Assembly (NCBI RefSeq): GCF_950100655.1
Contig: NZ_CATNLY010000034.1
Coordinates: 186,001 to 250,000, forward strand
Direction: 5' to 3'
DNA length: 64,000 bases
Origin: Pleomorphomonas sp. T1.2MG-36
GTDB lineage: Bacteria; Pseudomonadota; Alphaproteobacteria; Rhizobiales; Pleomorphomonadaceae
The stretch's first letter is position 1; every line of letters begins with the position of its first letter. The notes below the pieces were generated by a model. The model was given only the letters and a program-made list of their open reading frames with translations. It was not told the DNA's origin and searched no databases. Below are positions 8,657-16,999 of this stretch, piece after piece. The translations under genes were made by a program, and so were the position numbers.

Positions 8657-8700
8657 GGTTTCCTCGCTGCTGTTCACTGGGTTAGTGGTAGCAGCGACAG

Positions 8701-8751
8701 AACCAGTTAGCAACCAGTTTGGACTAAAGGCCTATAATTTGCTCAACTGGT
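8701..8751. promoter_or_regulatory. Candidate operator of the GntR regulator
   Basis: Directly repeated AACCAGTT at 8701-8708 and 8712-8719 (11-bp period, one helical turn), with an inverted AACTGGT at 8745-8751. All lie between the regulator's stop and the nanEK start. Cooperative GntR-family sites often look like this. Binding by the adjacent regulator is inferred. Confidence 0.5.
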
Positions 8752-8767
8752 ATCAAAGTGATCACGT

Positions 8768-9535
8768 TCAGTCCTGCGCGCGCAACTCGACGAGGAAATC
8801 GTAGCGCTCGCCGCAATAATAGGTGCGCGTGAACTCCACCGGCGTGCCGTCGGCCGTGAAGCAGCGCCGCTCGGCCACCAGCAACGGGGCGCCGACGTCG
8901 AGATGAAGCAGCCGGCCATCCTCGACCCCAGCCACGGCGGCCCTCAGTCGCTGCAAGGCCCTGACCGGCCGGCGATCCCGCTCGGCCAGCACGTCGTAGA
9001 GCGAACCGGTGACCACTTCCGGGTCGTCCAGCACATCGGCCGGCACCACGGCGTGCTCGATGGCCATCGGCATGCCGTCGCCGGTCCTAAGGCGCTTCAG
9101 GCGGCAGACGCGGGCGCCCACCGACAGGTGCAGCGCCATGATCTCCGATGGAGAGGCGGGCCCGACCTCGCGGCTGATCCACATCATGCCCGGCTCGATG
9201 CCGCGCGAGCGCATGTCCTCGGAGAAGGACGTGAGGGCCGACAGCGGCTTCTCGACCCGCTCGGCCACGGCGGTACGCGCGCCGTGGCGGCGAATCAGCA
9301 CGCCGTCTCCGACCAGCGCCTCGATGGCCTTGCGCACCGAGGTGCGGGACACGTCGATCGCCTCGGCGAGATCCCGTTCGCCGGGCAGAACGTCGCTGGT
9401 GCCCAGCACCCCCTCGGTAATCGCCTGCCTGAGCGCGGCGGCGAGATCGCGATAGATGACGCCGCTCGAATGCCGATCGAGAGCACCGCGAAGAAACTGG
9501 ATGAGGGGTGTCTGGCTGAGCGCGATGTCGGACAT
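8768..9535 (-). CDS. GntR family transcriptional regulator (HutC/UTRA type)
   Basis: DNA-binding regulator of 255 aa. The N-terminal winged helix covers about residues 15-85, with LPGERDLAEAIDVSRTSVRK being the recognition helix region. It is followed by a UTRA ligand-binding domain (about 105-250, including TRTYYCGERYDFLVEL at the end). UTRA regulators commonly sense phosphorylated sugars. It lies directly upstream of nanEK, and the 111-bp gap contains repeated AACCAGTT motifs. It probably represses the operon until a ManNAc- or GlcNAc-type phosphosugar appears. The start at ATG 9535 is chosen because the 41 residues upstream look non-coding. Confidence 0.9.
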   Translation of the reverse strand: MSDIALSQTPLIQFLRGALDRHSSGVIYRDLAAALRQAITEGVLGTSDVLPGERDLAEAIDVSRTSVRKAIEALVGDGVLIRRHGARTAVAERVEKPLSALTSFSEDMRSRGIEPGMMWISREVGPASPSEIMALHLSVGARVCRLKRLRTGDGMPMAIEHAVVPADVLDDPEVVTGSLYDVLAERDRRPVRALQRLRAAVAGVEDGRLLHLDVGAPLLVAERRCFTADGTPVEFTRTYYCGERYDFLVELRAQD

Positions 9536-9687
9536 TGGCCTGCGGAGCGATCGTGAGGTGTGCGTCCGATGTATCAGGTCGGGTCCGAAAGAGAAACACG
9601 GCGAGAGGTCATGGAGGCGGCACGTTCCCGCCCAACATTCGCCATGGGCGCCCGGCACGATCCGAGAAGACGCAAGATCAAGGAAAT

Positions 9688-9773
9688 TGGTGCCCCAGGC
9701 CGGACTCGAACCAGCACGTTCTCGCGAACAACAGATTTTGAGTCTGCCGCGTCTACCATTTCGCCACTGGGGC
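9688..9773 (-). tRNA. tRNA-Leu (CAA)
   Basis: 86-nt tRNA including an encoded CCA end. The 5' acceptor arm GCCCCAG (9773-9767) pairs with CTGGGGC (9698-9692), followed by A and CCA. The anticodon loop CTCAAAA gives anticodon CAA. A long variable arm (class II tRNA) and a GGTTCGAGTCC T-arm confirm leucine. No integrase or attachment repeat is seen beside it. Confidence 0.97.
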
Positions 9774-9929
9774 AGCGGAGGCGGAATATAGCGGCCGGCT
9801 GTCGGCCGTCAACGGGCGATCGGAAAAAGATCGCTTCTCGAAGAGCTTTGCAAGCCAAGCGCCGTGCTTAACAAGGCGGAAAGGTCCGGCGCATAGTGTT
9901 GAAAATTATCATTCGCCAGGAAAGCACCC

Positions 9930-10460
9930 ATGCCCATGCGACCGTCCTCAGCCTCTCCGTTCGCCACTGCCGGCGGCGCCCAGGCGATCATCGGCGGCCG
10001 CCGCATCGTCGGGCATCTTCTGGGGCGGCGTGCAACGCCACCGGCTGACGTCGGCGACGGCAACGACGCCACGGCCGACGAAGTCCGTCCGGTGGCGCTC
10101 GTCATCGACGACAGCCCCATCGCCCGCATGCTGATCTCCAGCATACTCGAATCCTTCGAAGTCGACGTGTTCGAGGCCGGCGGCAGCGCGGAGGCACAGG
10201 CCGTCGTCGCCACCTGTCGTCCGGACGTGGTGATCGTCGACTGGACGCTGCGCGCCGAGACGGCCACCGACGTGCTCGACGCCCTTGAAACCCGCTTCTC
10301 CGGCGGGCTGCCGCCGGTCGTCATGGTCAGCGCCTCTGCGCGTATGCCGACCGACCTGCGCGCCACCGCGACGCTGCGCAAGCCCTTCACGCCCCGAGAG
10401 CTTTACGCGGCGCTCGCCACCGCCTTCTCCGGCAAGGGAGACGGCGCCGCCGAGGCCTGA
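9930..10460 (+). CDS. Stand-alone response regulator receiver protein
   Basis: 176-aa protein with an unstructured N-terminal 50 residues and one CheY-like receiver domain (about 54-168). The acidic pocket is in VIDDSP, the phospho-acceptor Asp in VIVDWTL, the switch Ser in MVSASAR and the conserved Lys in LRKPFTP, so all catalytic positions are intact. There is no output domain. It may act as a phospho-sink or by protein contact. No histidine kinase gene is adjacent: the nearest sensor, at 13-14.7 kb, lacks kinase motifs. Partner unknown. Confidence 0.85.
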   Translation: MPMRPSSASPFATAGGAQAIIGGRRIVGHLLGRRATPPADVGDGNDATADEVRPVALVIDDSPIARMLISSILESFEVDVFEAGGSAEAQAVVATCRPDVVIVDWTLRAETATDVLDALETRFSGGLPPVVMVSASARMPTDLRATATLRKPFTPRELYAALATAFSGKGDGAAEA

Positions 10461-10485
10461 GCCGATCCGGCAGCGCCAGCAGCGA

Positions 10486-11073
10486 TCACCTGATCGTCAG
10501 GCCGACCGGCGGTGCGAAGCCGCCCGTTGCGCCCATCAGCGTTCCCCCGGCGGTGACCACCGGCGGATGGGCGAAGATCAGGCACCAGAACACCTTGTAC
10601 TTGGAATTCGGGTTGTAGGCCGTGGCGATGCCCATCAGGCTCATCTCCGGATCCTTCATGCCGCGGTCGTGCGGCGGTGACTGCCGCCAACCCGAGAAGG
10701 CCTCGGCCAGCGTGTGATACCCGGCCGCCACGTTCTCGCCGGCGTTGGAGAACGGATAGCCGTAACCCTTGAGGCGGGTACCGAGCAGAGATTGGCCATC
10801 CACGTTGTGGCCCATCTTGTCGGCCGCCGCCATCTTCCTCGCATAGTCCTCGGCGATGCGGCTGAGACGCGGATCGAGCGTCAGCGGTGCGATGCCCGAC
10901 TGCGCGCGATACTGGTTGAGCATGGACAGCGCCTTGTTTTCGTCGACCCGCGCCGTCGGCGAGGCAAGGTCCTCGTAGAAGGCCGGCTTGGCCGGCGGCG
11001 GCGGCGCGCTCTGACAGGCGGCGAGAAACAGCGCCGCGCAAAGCGGCAAGAGGGCGAAGGCGCGTCCGGACAC
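10486..11073 (-). CDS. CAP/SCP-domain lipoprotein
   Basis: 195-aa envelope protein. The N-terminus is a lipoprotein signal with lipobox LAAC (Cys about residue 20). Residues about 48-180 form a CAP (cysteine-rich secretory/PR-1, SCP-like) domain: NQYRAQSG, YARKMAAADKMGH, GENVAAGYHTLAEAFSGWRQSPPHDRGM. The bacterial CAP function is not well defined and no enzyme activity should be assumed. It is divergent from the amidohydrolase gene; a TTAACCAT octamer on the minus strand lies at 11145-11152 in the shared upstream region. Confidence 0.85.
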   Translation of the reverse strand: MSGRAFALLPLCAALFLAACQSAPPPPAKPAFYEDLASPTARVDENKALSMLNQYRAQSGIAPLTLDPRLSRIAEDYARKMAAADKMGHNVDGQSLLGTRLKGYGYPFSNAGENVAAGYHTLAEAFSGWRQSPPHDRGMKDPEMSLMGIATAYNPNSKYKVFWCLIFAHPPVVTAGGTLMGATGGFAPPVGLTIR

Positions 11074-11262
11074 GGGAAATCTCCATGATGGCCCGATCGG
11101 CTGACCGATCGGCGAGTGGGATTTGCCACCAAGAACACGAACGGATGGTTAAATTTCGGCAAATTCCCGGGCTCATCCACGCCACCGATTGGCTCTCGCC
11201 TTCGTCGTTGCCGGCATGCTAGGCTGAAGCTCCTCCGCAATTGTCCGTAGAGAGGTCAACCC

Positions 11263-12420
11263 TTGTCTGCCCTTGAAGAGATCGCCGGGGAGGCCGTGCT
11301 CTGGCGCCGCGATCTGCATCGCCGTCCCGAACTGCTCTACGCTCTCGACGAGACCTCGGCCTTTGTCGCCGAAAAGCTCAGGGCCTTCGGTCTCGACGAG
11401 GTGGTGACCGGCGTCGGTGGCAGCGGCGTCGTCGGCGTACTGAAAGGGCGGTCGGGGAACCGCGCCGTGGCATTGCGCGCCGACATGGATGCCCTGCCGA
11501 TCGAGGAAATCACAGGCGCGCCCTGGGCCTCCATGAAGCCGGGTGCCATGCATGCCTGCGGCCACGACGGCCACACGGCGACCCTGCTCGCCGCCGCCGG
11601 CCATCTCGCCGCCGAGCGCGACTTTGCCGGCACCGTCGTCTTCGTGTTCCAACCGGCGGAGGAGGGTGGCGCCGGTGCCCGGGCAATGATCGAGGATGGC
11701 CTGTTTGAACGGTTCCCCGTGGACGAGATCTACGGCATCCACAATCTGCCGGGTCTGCCGGTGGGCCGCTTCGCCGTGCGGCCCGGCGCCATCATGGCCT
11801 CGACCGACCGCTTCTACATCGACATTCTCGGTCGGGGCGGACATGCCGCCCGTCCGCACGAGACGATCGATCCCATTCTGGTCGGCGCCCAGTTGGTCAC
11901 CGCCCTTCAATCGATCGTGGCGCGCAACACCGATCCGCTGGCCTCGGGCGTGGTGTCGGTGACCACTTTCCACGCCGGCAACACGGATAACGTCATTCCG
12001 CAGACCGCCCGTCTGTCGGGTACGGTCCGGGCGCTCGACGAGAAGGTCCGCGCCGATCTCGAAGCGTCGGTGGGTCGCATCGTGACGGCCGTGGCCGCAA
12101 CCTTCGGCGCCGAGGCCCGCATCGCCTACGAACGCGGCTATCCGGTGACCGTGAACCACGCAGAACCAGCAGCGCGGGTCGGCGATGCCATCGAAGATCT
12201 GCTTGGCGGCAAAGCCATCGATCGGGCCGGAGCGCCGCTGATGGCCGCCGAGGATTTCTCCTACTATCTCGAGCGCGTCCCCGGTGCCTATTTCTTCATG
12301 GGCAACGGTCCTTCGGCCGGCCTTCACCACCCCGCCTACGATTTCGCGGACGACGCCATCGCGCCAGGCGCCGCCGTTTGGGCGGCCTTGGCCAAGGCAA
12401 GCCTGGCCGCCGCGAGGTGA
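11263..12420 (+). CDS. M20 family amidohydrolase (hippurate hydrolase-like)
   Basis: 385-aa metal-dependent amidohydrolase of the M20D group, which removes acyl groups from N-acyl amino acids, hippurate or related conjugates. Metal-binding motifs are visible: MHACGHDGHTA (about residues 97-107), QPAEEGGAGA (about 130-139) and AAEDFSYY (about 328-335). The central GGHAARPHETIDP belongs to the dimerisation lid. Start TTG 11263 is supported by AGAGGT 6 nt upstream. It is a single gene; the exact substrate is not evident. Confidence 0.92.
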   Translation: MSALEEIAGEAVLWRRDLHRRPELLYALDETSAFVAEKLRAFGLDEVVTGVGGSGVVGVLKGRSGNRAVALRADMDALPIEEITGAPWASMKPGAMHACGHDGHTATLLAAAGHLAAERDFAGTVVFVFQPAEEGGAGARAMIEDGLFERFPVDEIYGIHNLPGLPVGRFAVRPGAIMASTDRFYIDILGRGGHAARPHETIDPILVGAQLVTALQSIVARNTDPLASGVVSVTTFHAGNTDNVIPQTARLSGTVRALDEKVRADLEASVGRIVTAVAATFGAEARIAYERGYPVTVNHAEPAARVGDAIEDLLGGKAIDRAGAPLMAAEDFSYYLERVPGAYFFMGNGPSAGLHHPAYDFADDAIAPGAAVWAALAKASLAAAR

Positions 12421-12502
12421 TTGCCTGCTCGGAGCTTAAGGCTTTGGGAACGGCCGCCTTCTAGGCTGTCCGCGCGGCCGATGCGGCCGGCCGGAGGGCA
12501 AG

Positions 12503-13012
12503 ATGTTCCGTCTCCTTTTGTGGGTGTTGGCGGCAACGGTGGTGATCGGCTTCTTCGCCCCGGAGCTGCAGCGATTTGCGACGCTGCCAGAGGCCAGCGA
12601 GACCTCTGCCCCGGCGTCCAAGCCGAAGCCCGTAGTCACATTCGGCAGAGCCGAGATCACCGCCGACGCGCGCGGCCACTTCGTCTTCACCGGCCGCGTC
12701 AACGGCCGGCCGCTTTCCATGCTCGCCGATACCGGTGCGACCCTGGTGGCCCTGCGCGCCTCCGACGCCCGGACTGCCGGGCTGATCGTCCTGCCGGGCG
12801 ACTACACGGCGAAGGTGTCGACCGCCGGTGGCGTCGCCGAGGCCGCGCGCGTTCGCCTCTCGGAGATCGAGGTCGGCGACATCCGCATCAGGGACGTCGA
12901 TGCCTTGGTGCTCTCCGATGAGCGGCTCGCCACCAATCTGCTGGGAATGAGCTTTCTCGGCCGTCTCAAGGCCTTTTCCATCGAGAACGGGCGACTGGTC
13001 CTCAGCCAGTGA
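12503..13012 (+). CDS. Membrane-anchored retropepsin-like aspartyl protease
   Basis: 169-aa protein with an N-terminal membrane anchor (residues 2-18) and a single clan-AA aspartyl protease domain (about 50-169). The catalytic motif is LADTGATLVALR (about residues 74-85). The C-terminal hydrophobic-hydrophobic-Gly segment LLGMSFLGRL matches the family. This is the small alphaproteobacterial class that works as a dimer like retropepsins. Substrates are unknown. The active site would face the periplasm if the anchor is N-in. Confidence 0.85.
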   Translation: MFRLLLWVLAATVVIGFFAPELQRFATLPEASETSAPASKPKPVVTFGRAEITADARGHFVFTGRVNGRPLSMLADTGATLVALRASDARTAGLIVLPGDYTAKVSTAGGVAEAARVRLSEIEVGDIRIRDVDALVLSDERLATNLLGMSFLGRLKAFSIENGRLVLSQ

Positions 13013-13063
13013 CCGGAACGCCCCGGCCGTCGGGACGGGAGCGGTCCATCGCAAGCGCGAGGG

Positions 13064-14695
13064 CTACTGCTCGGCGGCCTTCGCCTTCATCGCCGTCTGC
13101 ATGCGCTCGGCCGCGCCGCGCAGCATGATTCTCACCAGAACCGTGCCGCTGTCGTCCTTTTCCAATCCGGACAGCTGACCGTCAACACGCGCGACAGCGG
13201 CCTTGAGTGCGGCGAGCGCCAGATTGCTGTCGGCGGCGCAAGCTCCCTTGGCACCGGCGGCGGCTCGCACCTGAACCTGCAGGCCGGCGGTCTCGAAGTC
13301 GACACCCCTGACGTCGATCTTCATGTCGACCGGTAGCGTCCCGAGTTCGGTATAGGCGGCGAAGGCGGCAAAGCGCACCACGGACCGCAGATTGTCCGTG
13401 CCACCGGCCAACTCCGGATCATCGCCCTCAACCTCGGAGATCTGCACGGCGCCCGCTTCGGTCGCCGCGTCGAGCCACTCCTGCGCAAAGTTGGCGACCT
13501 GCACGTGTTCGCGCCCCTTCTTGGCGCCTCCCATCAGCGCGAGACATGCCTCCAGCATCTGCTTGTACTCGAACACCCGCACGGTGGATCGGTTGACCTC
13601 GTCCATGCCGGACTTGAGCGCGGCTTCCGCCGCGAGCCGTGCGCCGTAGAGCGTGCTGATGTCGACGCCGACCAGGACGTTGACCGGCGCCCGCGTTTCA
13701 GCCCCGAGCACCAGCGAAGCCATCAGTGCCTGTTTCGGCCCGTTCGGCGTCGGAAACTCCACCGCCCGGATACCGCTCTTGTAGGTTTCGACATAGGCCT
13801 TCAGCCCATGGCGAGCGCCGCTCGTCACGTCGCGGAACATCAGCGGTGACACTTCGTTGGTCCGCAGAATGTCGCGGCCGAACAGGCGCGCGCAGGAGGG
13901 ATTGGCGAAGAAGGGATGACCGTCGGTGTTGACCTGCAGCACCGCGAAGGGCGAGGACTCGATGATGGTGTCGGCCACCATGACACGCGTCCGCCAAACG
14001 TCGGCAAGCATCGAGCGCAGGCACTCGAAGGCGAAGGTTAGCTTGCCGACCTCGCCGCCCCAGGATCGAAGCGGCTGGCCGCGATCGGCCGAGGCGGGAT
14101 CGTGCAGCATGGCCTCGACCCCCGCCCTGACCCGACGTAGCGGCCACCAGACCATCATCATCATGACCAGTTCGGTGATCAGAGCCGCCGCCGCGCCACC
14201 TCCGAATGCGATGGTGATCGCACGATCGTCACGAACGGTCTCGAGGCTGGTCATCTCTCCGACGTCCACCCTCAGGAAGATATGAAACGGCGTAAGCGAT
14301 GCCTCGGGCGGATAGTAGAAGTCGGCCTTGGCGCTGCCGGCCGGCCGGAACACGGTGCGCCCCGTGCGCATGACGGCGTTGAAGCTCGCCTCGACGCGCT
14401 CGCCGAACACCTGCTGTTCGTGCCCCGAGCCGTCATAAAGGCCGCCGCCGCGGATGGCGCCGATCACCACCAGCCGTTCGGCGACGCGGGTGATCTCGTC
14501 AGCCTTGCTCTGGAAACGGGGGTCGATCGCCGCCGACAGAATCTTGCCGACGTCGGCATAGCGCCGTTCGAGGTAGCGCTCGTCGTCGTGATCGCGCACG
14601 ACGCTTGTGATCGAGAGAAGGGCGGCAAGGACCGCGCCGAACGCCAGTATCGACGGCCTCAGAATCGTTGAAATGTGGAAGGCCGCGGATGCCAC
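13064..14695 (-). CDS. PAS-domain membrane sensor lacking a recognisable kinase core
   Basis: 543-aa inner-membrane protein. TM1 is at about residues 13-30 and TM2 about 165-190 (FGGGAAAALITELVMMMMVW), enclosing a periplasmic sensor region of about 130 residues. A HAMP-like linker and PAS domain (about 245-370) follow. The C-terminal 170 residues end in a strand resembling a histidine-kinase tail (GTVLVRIMLRGA), but I see no H-box or N/G1/G2 boxes. It therefore looks like a degenerate sensor or scaffold. It lies downstream of the TadE arm on the same strand with a 127-bp gap, possibly linked to pilus control. Confidence 0.7.
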   Translation of the reverse strand: MASAAFHISTILRPSILAFGAVLAALLSITSVVRDHDDERYLERRYADVGKILSAAIDPRFQSKADEITRVAERLVVIGAIRGGGLYDGSGHEQQVFGERVEASFNAVMRTGRTVFRPAGSAKADFYYPPEASLTPFHIFLRVDVGEMTSLETVRDDRAITIAFGGGAAAALITELVMMMMVWWPLRRVRAGVEAMLHDPASADRGQPLRSWGGEVGKLTFAFECLRSMLADVWRTRVMVADTIIESSPFAVLQVNTDGHPFFANPSCARLFGRDILRTNEVSPLMFRDVTSGARHGLKAYVETYKSGIRAVEFPTPNGPKQALMASLVLGAETRAPVNVLVGVDISTLYGARLAAEAALKSGMDEVNRSTVRVFEYKQMLEACLALMGGAKKGREHVQVANFAQEWLDAATEAGAVQISEVEGDDPELAGGTDNLRSVVRFAAFAAYTELGTLPVDMKIDVRGVDFETAGLQVQVRAAAGAKGACAADSNLALAALKAAVARVDGQLSGLEKDDSGTVLVRIMLRGAAERMQTAMKAKAAEQ

Positions 14696-14822
14696 GGAAC
14701 ATGTTCTCTCGGAGAAGGGCGCCAGACCGCACTTTCCCGGCGATCCTAGCAGTCCCGTGTTGCCGGCTCGTTAACCGCGGCATCGCCTTCCCCGCCCAGG
14801 GAAGGTTGCACCGGCAGCAGCG

Positions 14823-15410
14823 CTAGCCGGTAAATGCGATCGTCTTTCCCTGGCGCGGTTTCAGATAAAAGACGTGCTGGAGATTGTAGACGGGATTGCC
14901 GGTGACGCTCTTCATGACGTTGGCGAAGGGCGATGTGAAAGTATAGGTGACCCGCCCGACCACGACCTCGTCGCCGACCGTCGCAATGGTGCTCGGAACC
15001 GCAAGCCCGGCGGGCGGAGCCACATTGATCGTCGCGGCGGTGTCGCGACGCGCCTTGGACCAGGCGACCTTCTGCCCCGACGAGGTAATGTCGACGACCA
15101 CCAACACCACCTTGGCCACCGAGACGTCATATGGCTCGAGGATGGCCGTCGTCGCGTCGAATATGCCCTCCATCGCCACCGCGCTGATCGAGCTCTGTTG
15201 GGCGACCAGATCCGAAATGGTACTGGCAGCGCGGCTGACCTTGCGATCGACGATCAGTGCCGTCGTCACTTCGCCGCAACCGGCATAGATAATCAGCATC
15301 AGCGGCAAGATCAGCGCAAATTCAACCGCCGACACGCCCCGGCGCTCGACCGCGAAGCGGCGAACGAGCCGGCCAAGGCGCGCGCCCGATTGTCCGAACC
15401 GCGCTACCAT
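14823..15410 (-). CDS. TadE-family pilus assembly protein (second copy)
   Basis: 195-aa TadE/TadG-like pseudopilin. A basic N-terminus leads to the characteristic RRGVSAVEFALILPLMLIIY helix (about residues 23-42), and a mostly beta extracellular region of about 140 residues follows. TadE-like proteins are prepilin-peptidase substrates that help assemble Flp pili. Its ATG overlaps the stop of the previous TadE gene (ATGGTAG), so the two are translationally coupled. It belongs to the minus arm of the Tad locus. Confidence 0.88.
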   Translation of the reverse strand: MVARFGQSGARLGRLVRRFAVERRGVSAVEFALILPLMLIIYAGCGEVTTALIVDRKVSRAASTISDLVAQQSSISAVAMEGIFDATTAILEPYDVSVAKVVLVVVDITSSGQKVAWSKARRDTAATINVAPPAGLAVPSTIATVGDEVVVGRVTYTFTSPFANVMKSVTGNPVYNLQHVFYLKPRQGKTIAFTG

Positions 15411-15976
15411 GGGAAGGGCTCCGTCTGAAAGGCGACGACGGCGCCGAGCAACTGATCGCCGTTCGCCAGTCTCGTGCTGCTGCGCGCCAGCATGTTGAAC
15501 AGGACAGGCCAGGCGTAGAAGCTGCGAACCACGATGATCTCGTTCTTGTTGCCGTTGGTGTACCTCGTCGAAGTGATGTTTCCGTCCTTGTCGAGCGGAC
15601 TCGTCGGCGCGTAGGCCCCGAAGGTCGAGTAGGATTGCACGTCGACGTAGAGACGTCTCTGGCAGTCGACGAGATTGACCATGCCCTCGCAGACCTTGGT
15701 CTTGAAATTGTCCTGGGAAAGCGACGACGCTTTGGCCTCACCCGTCCGGATCAGGCGAGAGGCCGACACGGTGGCGGTATCGAGCACCTGGCCGACGAAG
15801 AACATCAGCGCCATTTCGAGAATGGCGAAGAGCAGCAGGAAGAACGGAATCGAGACGATGGCGAATTCCACGGCCACCGCACCGCGGCGGTCGGCAAGAA
15901 GCCGCGCGCGCGGCGGTACGTGATCGCCGACCGGGGCGACGGGGCGGATGCGATGGAAGGGCCAGATCAGGTGCAA
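15404..15976 (-). CDS. TadE-family pilus assembly protein (first copy)
   Basis: About 190-aa TadE-like protein with the RRGAVAVEFAIVSIPFFLLL processing/transmembrane segment (about residues 31-50). Start TTG 15976 is preferred because GGGAG precedes it; the frame runs 21 codons further upstream without a better site. The extracellular part has a Cys pair (VCEGMVNLVDCQRR). It precedes and overlaps the second TadE gene and follows the secretin N-domain gene by 83 bp, forming a three-gene minus arm of the pilus locus. Confidence 0.85.
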   Translation of the reverse strand: MHLIWPFHRIRPVAPVGDHVPPRARLLADRRGAVAVEFAIVSIPFFLLLFAILEMALMFFVGQVLDTATVSASRLIRTGEAKASSLSQDNFKTKVCEGMVNLVDCQRRLYVDVQSYSTFGAYAPTSPLDKDGNITSTRYTNGNKNEIIVVRSFYAWPVLFNMLARSSTRLANGDQLLGAVVAFQTEPFPW

Positions 15977-16059
15977 TGAGGCGTCTCCCGCTGCGAAGAT
16001 GCTCGCGAGAAAGGAGTGTGCCCCCGAACACCTTACCAAGCGGTGTAACCGATCGTGAA

Positions 16060-16590
16060 CTATTGGCTGTTCGGGGCGGCGGGGACCGACGCGCCCGAGG
16101 AACTGCCGGCTGCTCCGGTCGTCGTGGTGGTGGGGGAGCCACTGCCCGAACCGTTGTGCTGGGAAACCTGCCCGAGAATGCCGCCGAAGTGTTGCGAATC
16201 GTCGCCCGGCACAGCGGCAGGCTGGCAGTCCGGCAGGCAGCTCAGGGACTGCCGCTTGGGGCCTTTGTAGACCGTGATCAGATTTTCCGTCGCAGCGAGC
16301 ACGGCGAGCTGAACGTCGGTGATGGTCTCGCCCTGCTCATCGAGAACGATGAGGTTGGTTTGTCCATAGGCCCGCCCGGTGACGATCAGCGTCTGGGCGT
16401 CCTGCAATGTCGCATCGGCGATGGCCGGATTGCCGATGATGATCGTGCTCGCCGGGGCGGCGAGACGATAGATTCGCGCCTGGTCGAGTTCGACCTTCAC
16501 CATGTCGGCGGCGCGGCCTGCGACCGGCGCAAAGAGCGCGCCGACCGTTACGGCCGCAAGAAGAGCCGAACGAACGAGCCTTGAAGACAT
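16060..16590 (-). CDS. Stand-alone secretin N-domain (CpaC N-terminal-like) protein
   Basis: 176-aa exported protein. Signal peptide at about residues 1-28 (AAVTVGALFAPVAGRA). Residues about 30-105 are the pilus-assembly N-terminal domain that also begins CpaC: VKVELDQARIYRLAAPASTI and IIGNPAIADATLQDAQTLIV align with GLNKSMVIDL and VLVSNPTVADAVV in the CpaC of this window. There is no secretin pore domain. The C-terminus is a Ser/Thr/Gly/Pro-rich tail after a SCLPDC pair. Start ATG 16590 has GGAG 7 nt upstream. It may be a periplasmic partner of the CpaC ring; that role is inferred. Confidence 0.82.
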   Translation of the reverse strand: MSSRLVRSALLAAVTVGALFAPVAGRAADMVKVELDQARIYRLAAPASTIIIGNPAIADATLQDAQTLIVTGRAYGQTNLIVLDEQGETITDVQLAVLAATENLITVYKGPKRQSLSCLPDCQPAAVPGDDSQHFGGILGQVSQHNGSGSGSPTTTTTGAAGSSSGASVPAAPNSQ

Positions 16591-16999
16591 GGGACGCTCC
16601 GGTAACCATCTGTTCACCGCGATCATCCCGAAAGTTGGTAAACAAAGCGCCAACGCTATGGCGCTTCTTCGCGGACCGGATCGCGACGGACCGACGAGGG
16701 CACCGGGAGCGTATCAAAATGAACCTGGCGTTTCCCCTCGCGATGCGGTGAAAAGAAACCTTTTCTGGGCCGCTTTGACCTTTACTGCTTCCGGCAGAAG
16801 GTAAAGGAAGAGTTTTTTGCCCGGCGGTTCAGTTAACTTTAACCATCCAGCGACTTCCGCAGATAGGGGCGAGTTTCTACGATCACCTTAACTCGCTGGA
16901 AACAGCTCACGGTCTAGATTGACGGCGGTTCAGACGGGTCAGGCGAAAATAGACCATCGAACCTGTGCTGTCAGATATGTGAGCTTAGGAGTACCTCAA
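16591..16999. promoter_or_regulatory. Divergent Tad promoter region with CtrA-like half-sites
   Basis: About 410 bp between the minus arm and flp. It holds TTAAC at 16833-16837 immediately before TTAACCAT at 16839-16846, plus TTAACT near 16889. These resemble CtrA recognition half-sites, and pilA/Tad promoters are CtrA-controlled in Caulobacter and some rhizobia. No unambiguous -35/-10 pair could be assigned by eye. The flp leader carries a strong GGAG at 16988. Confidence 0.5.

Noticed and set aside
9688..9773. Integrative element at tRNA-Leu
   Set aside because: No integrase, no repeat of the tRNA 3' end and no change in gene character nearby.
13064..14695. Functional sensor histidine kinase
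   Set aside because: No H-box and no N, G1 or G2 boxes could be found; only a PAS domain and a vague kinase-like tail remain.
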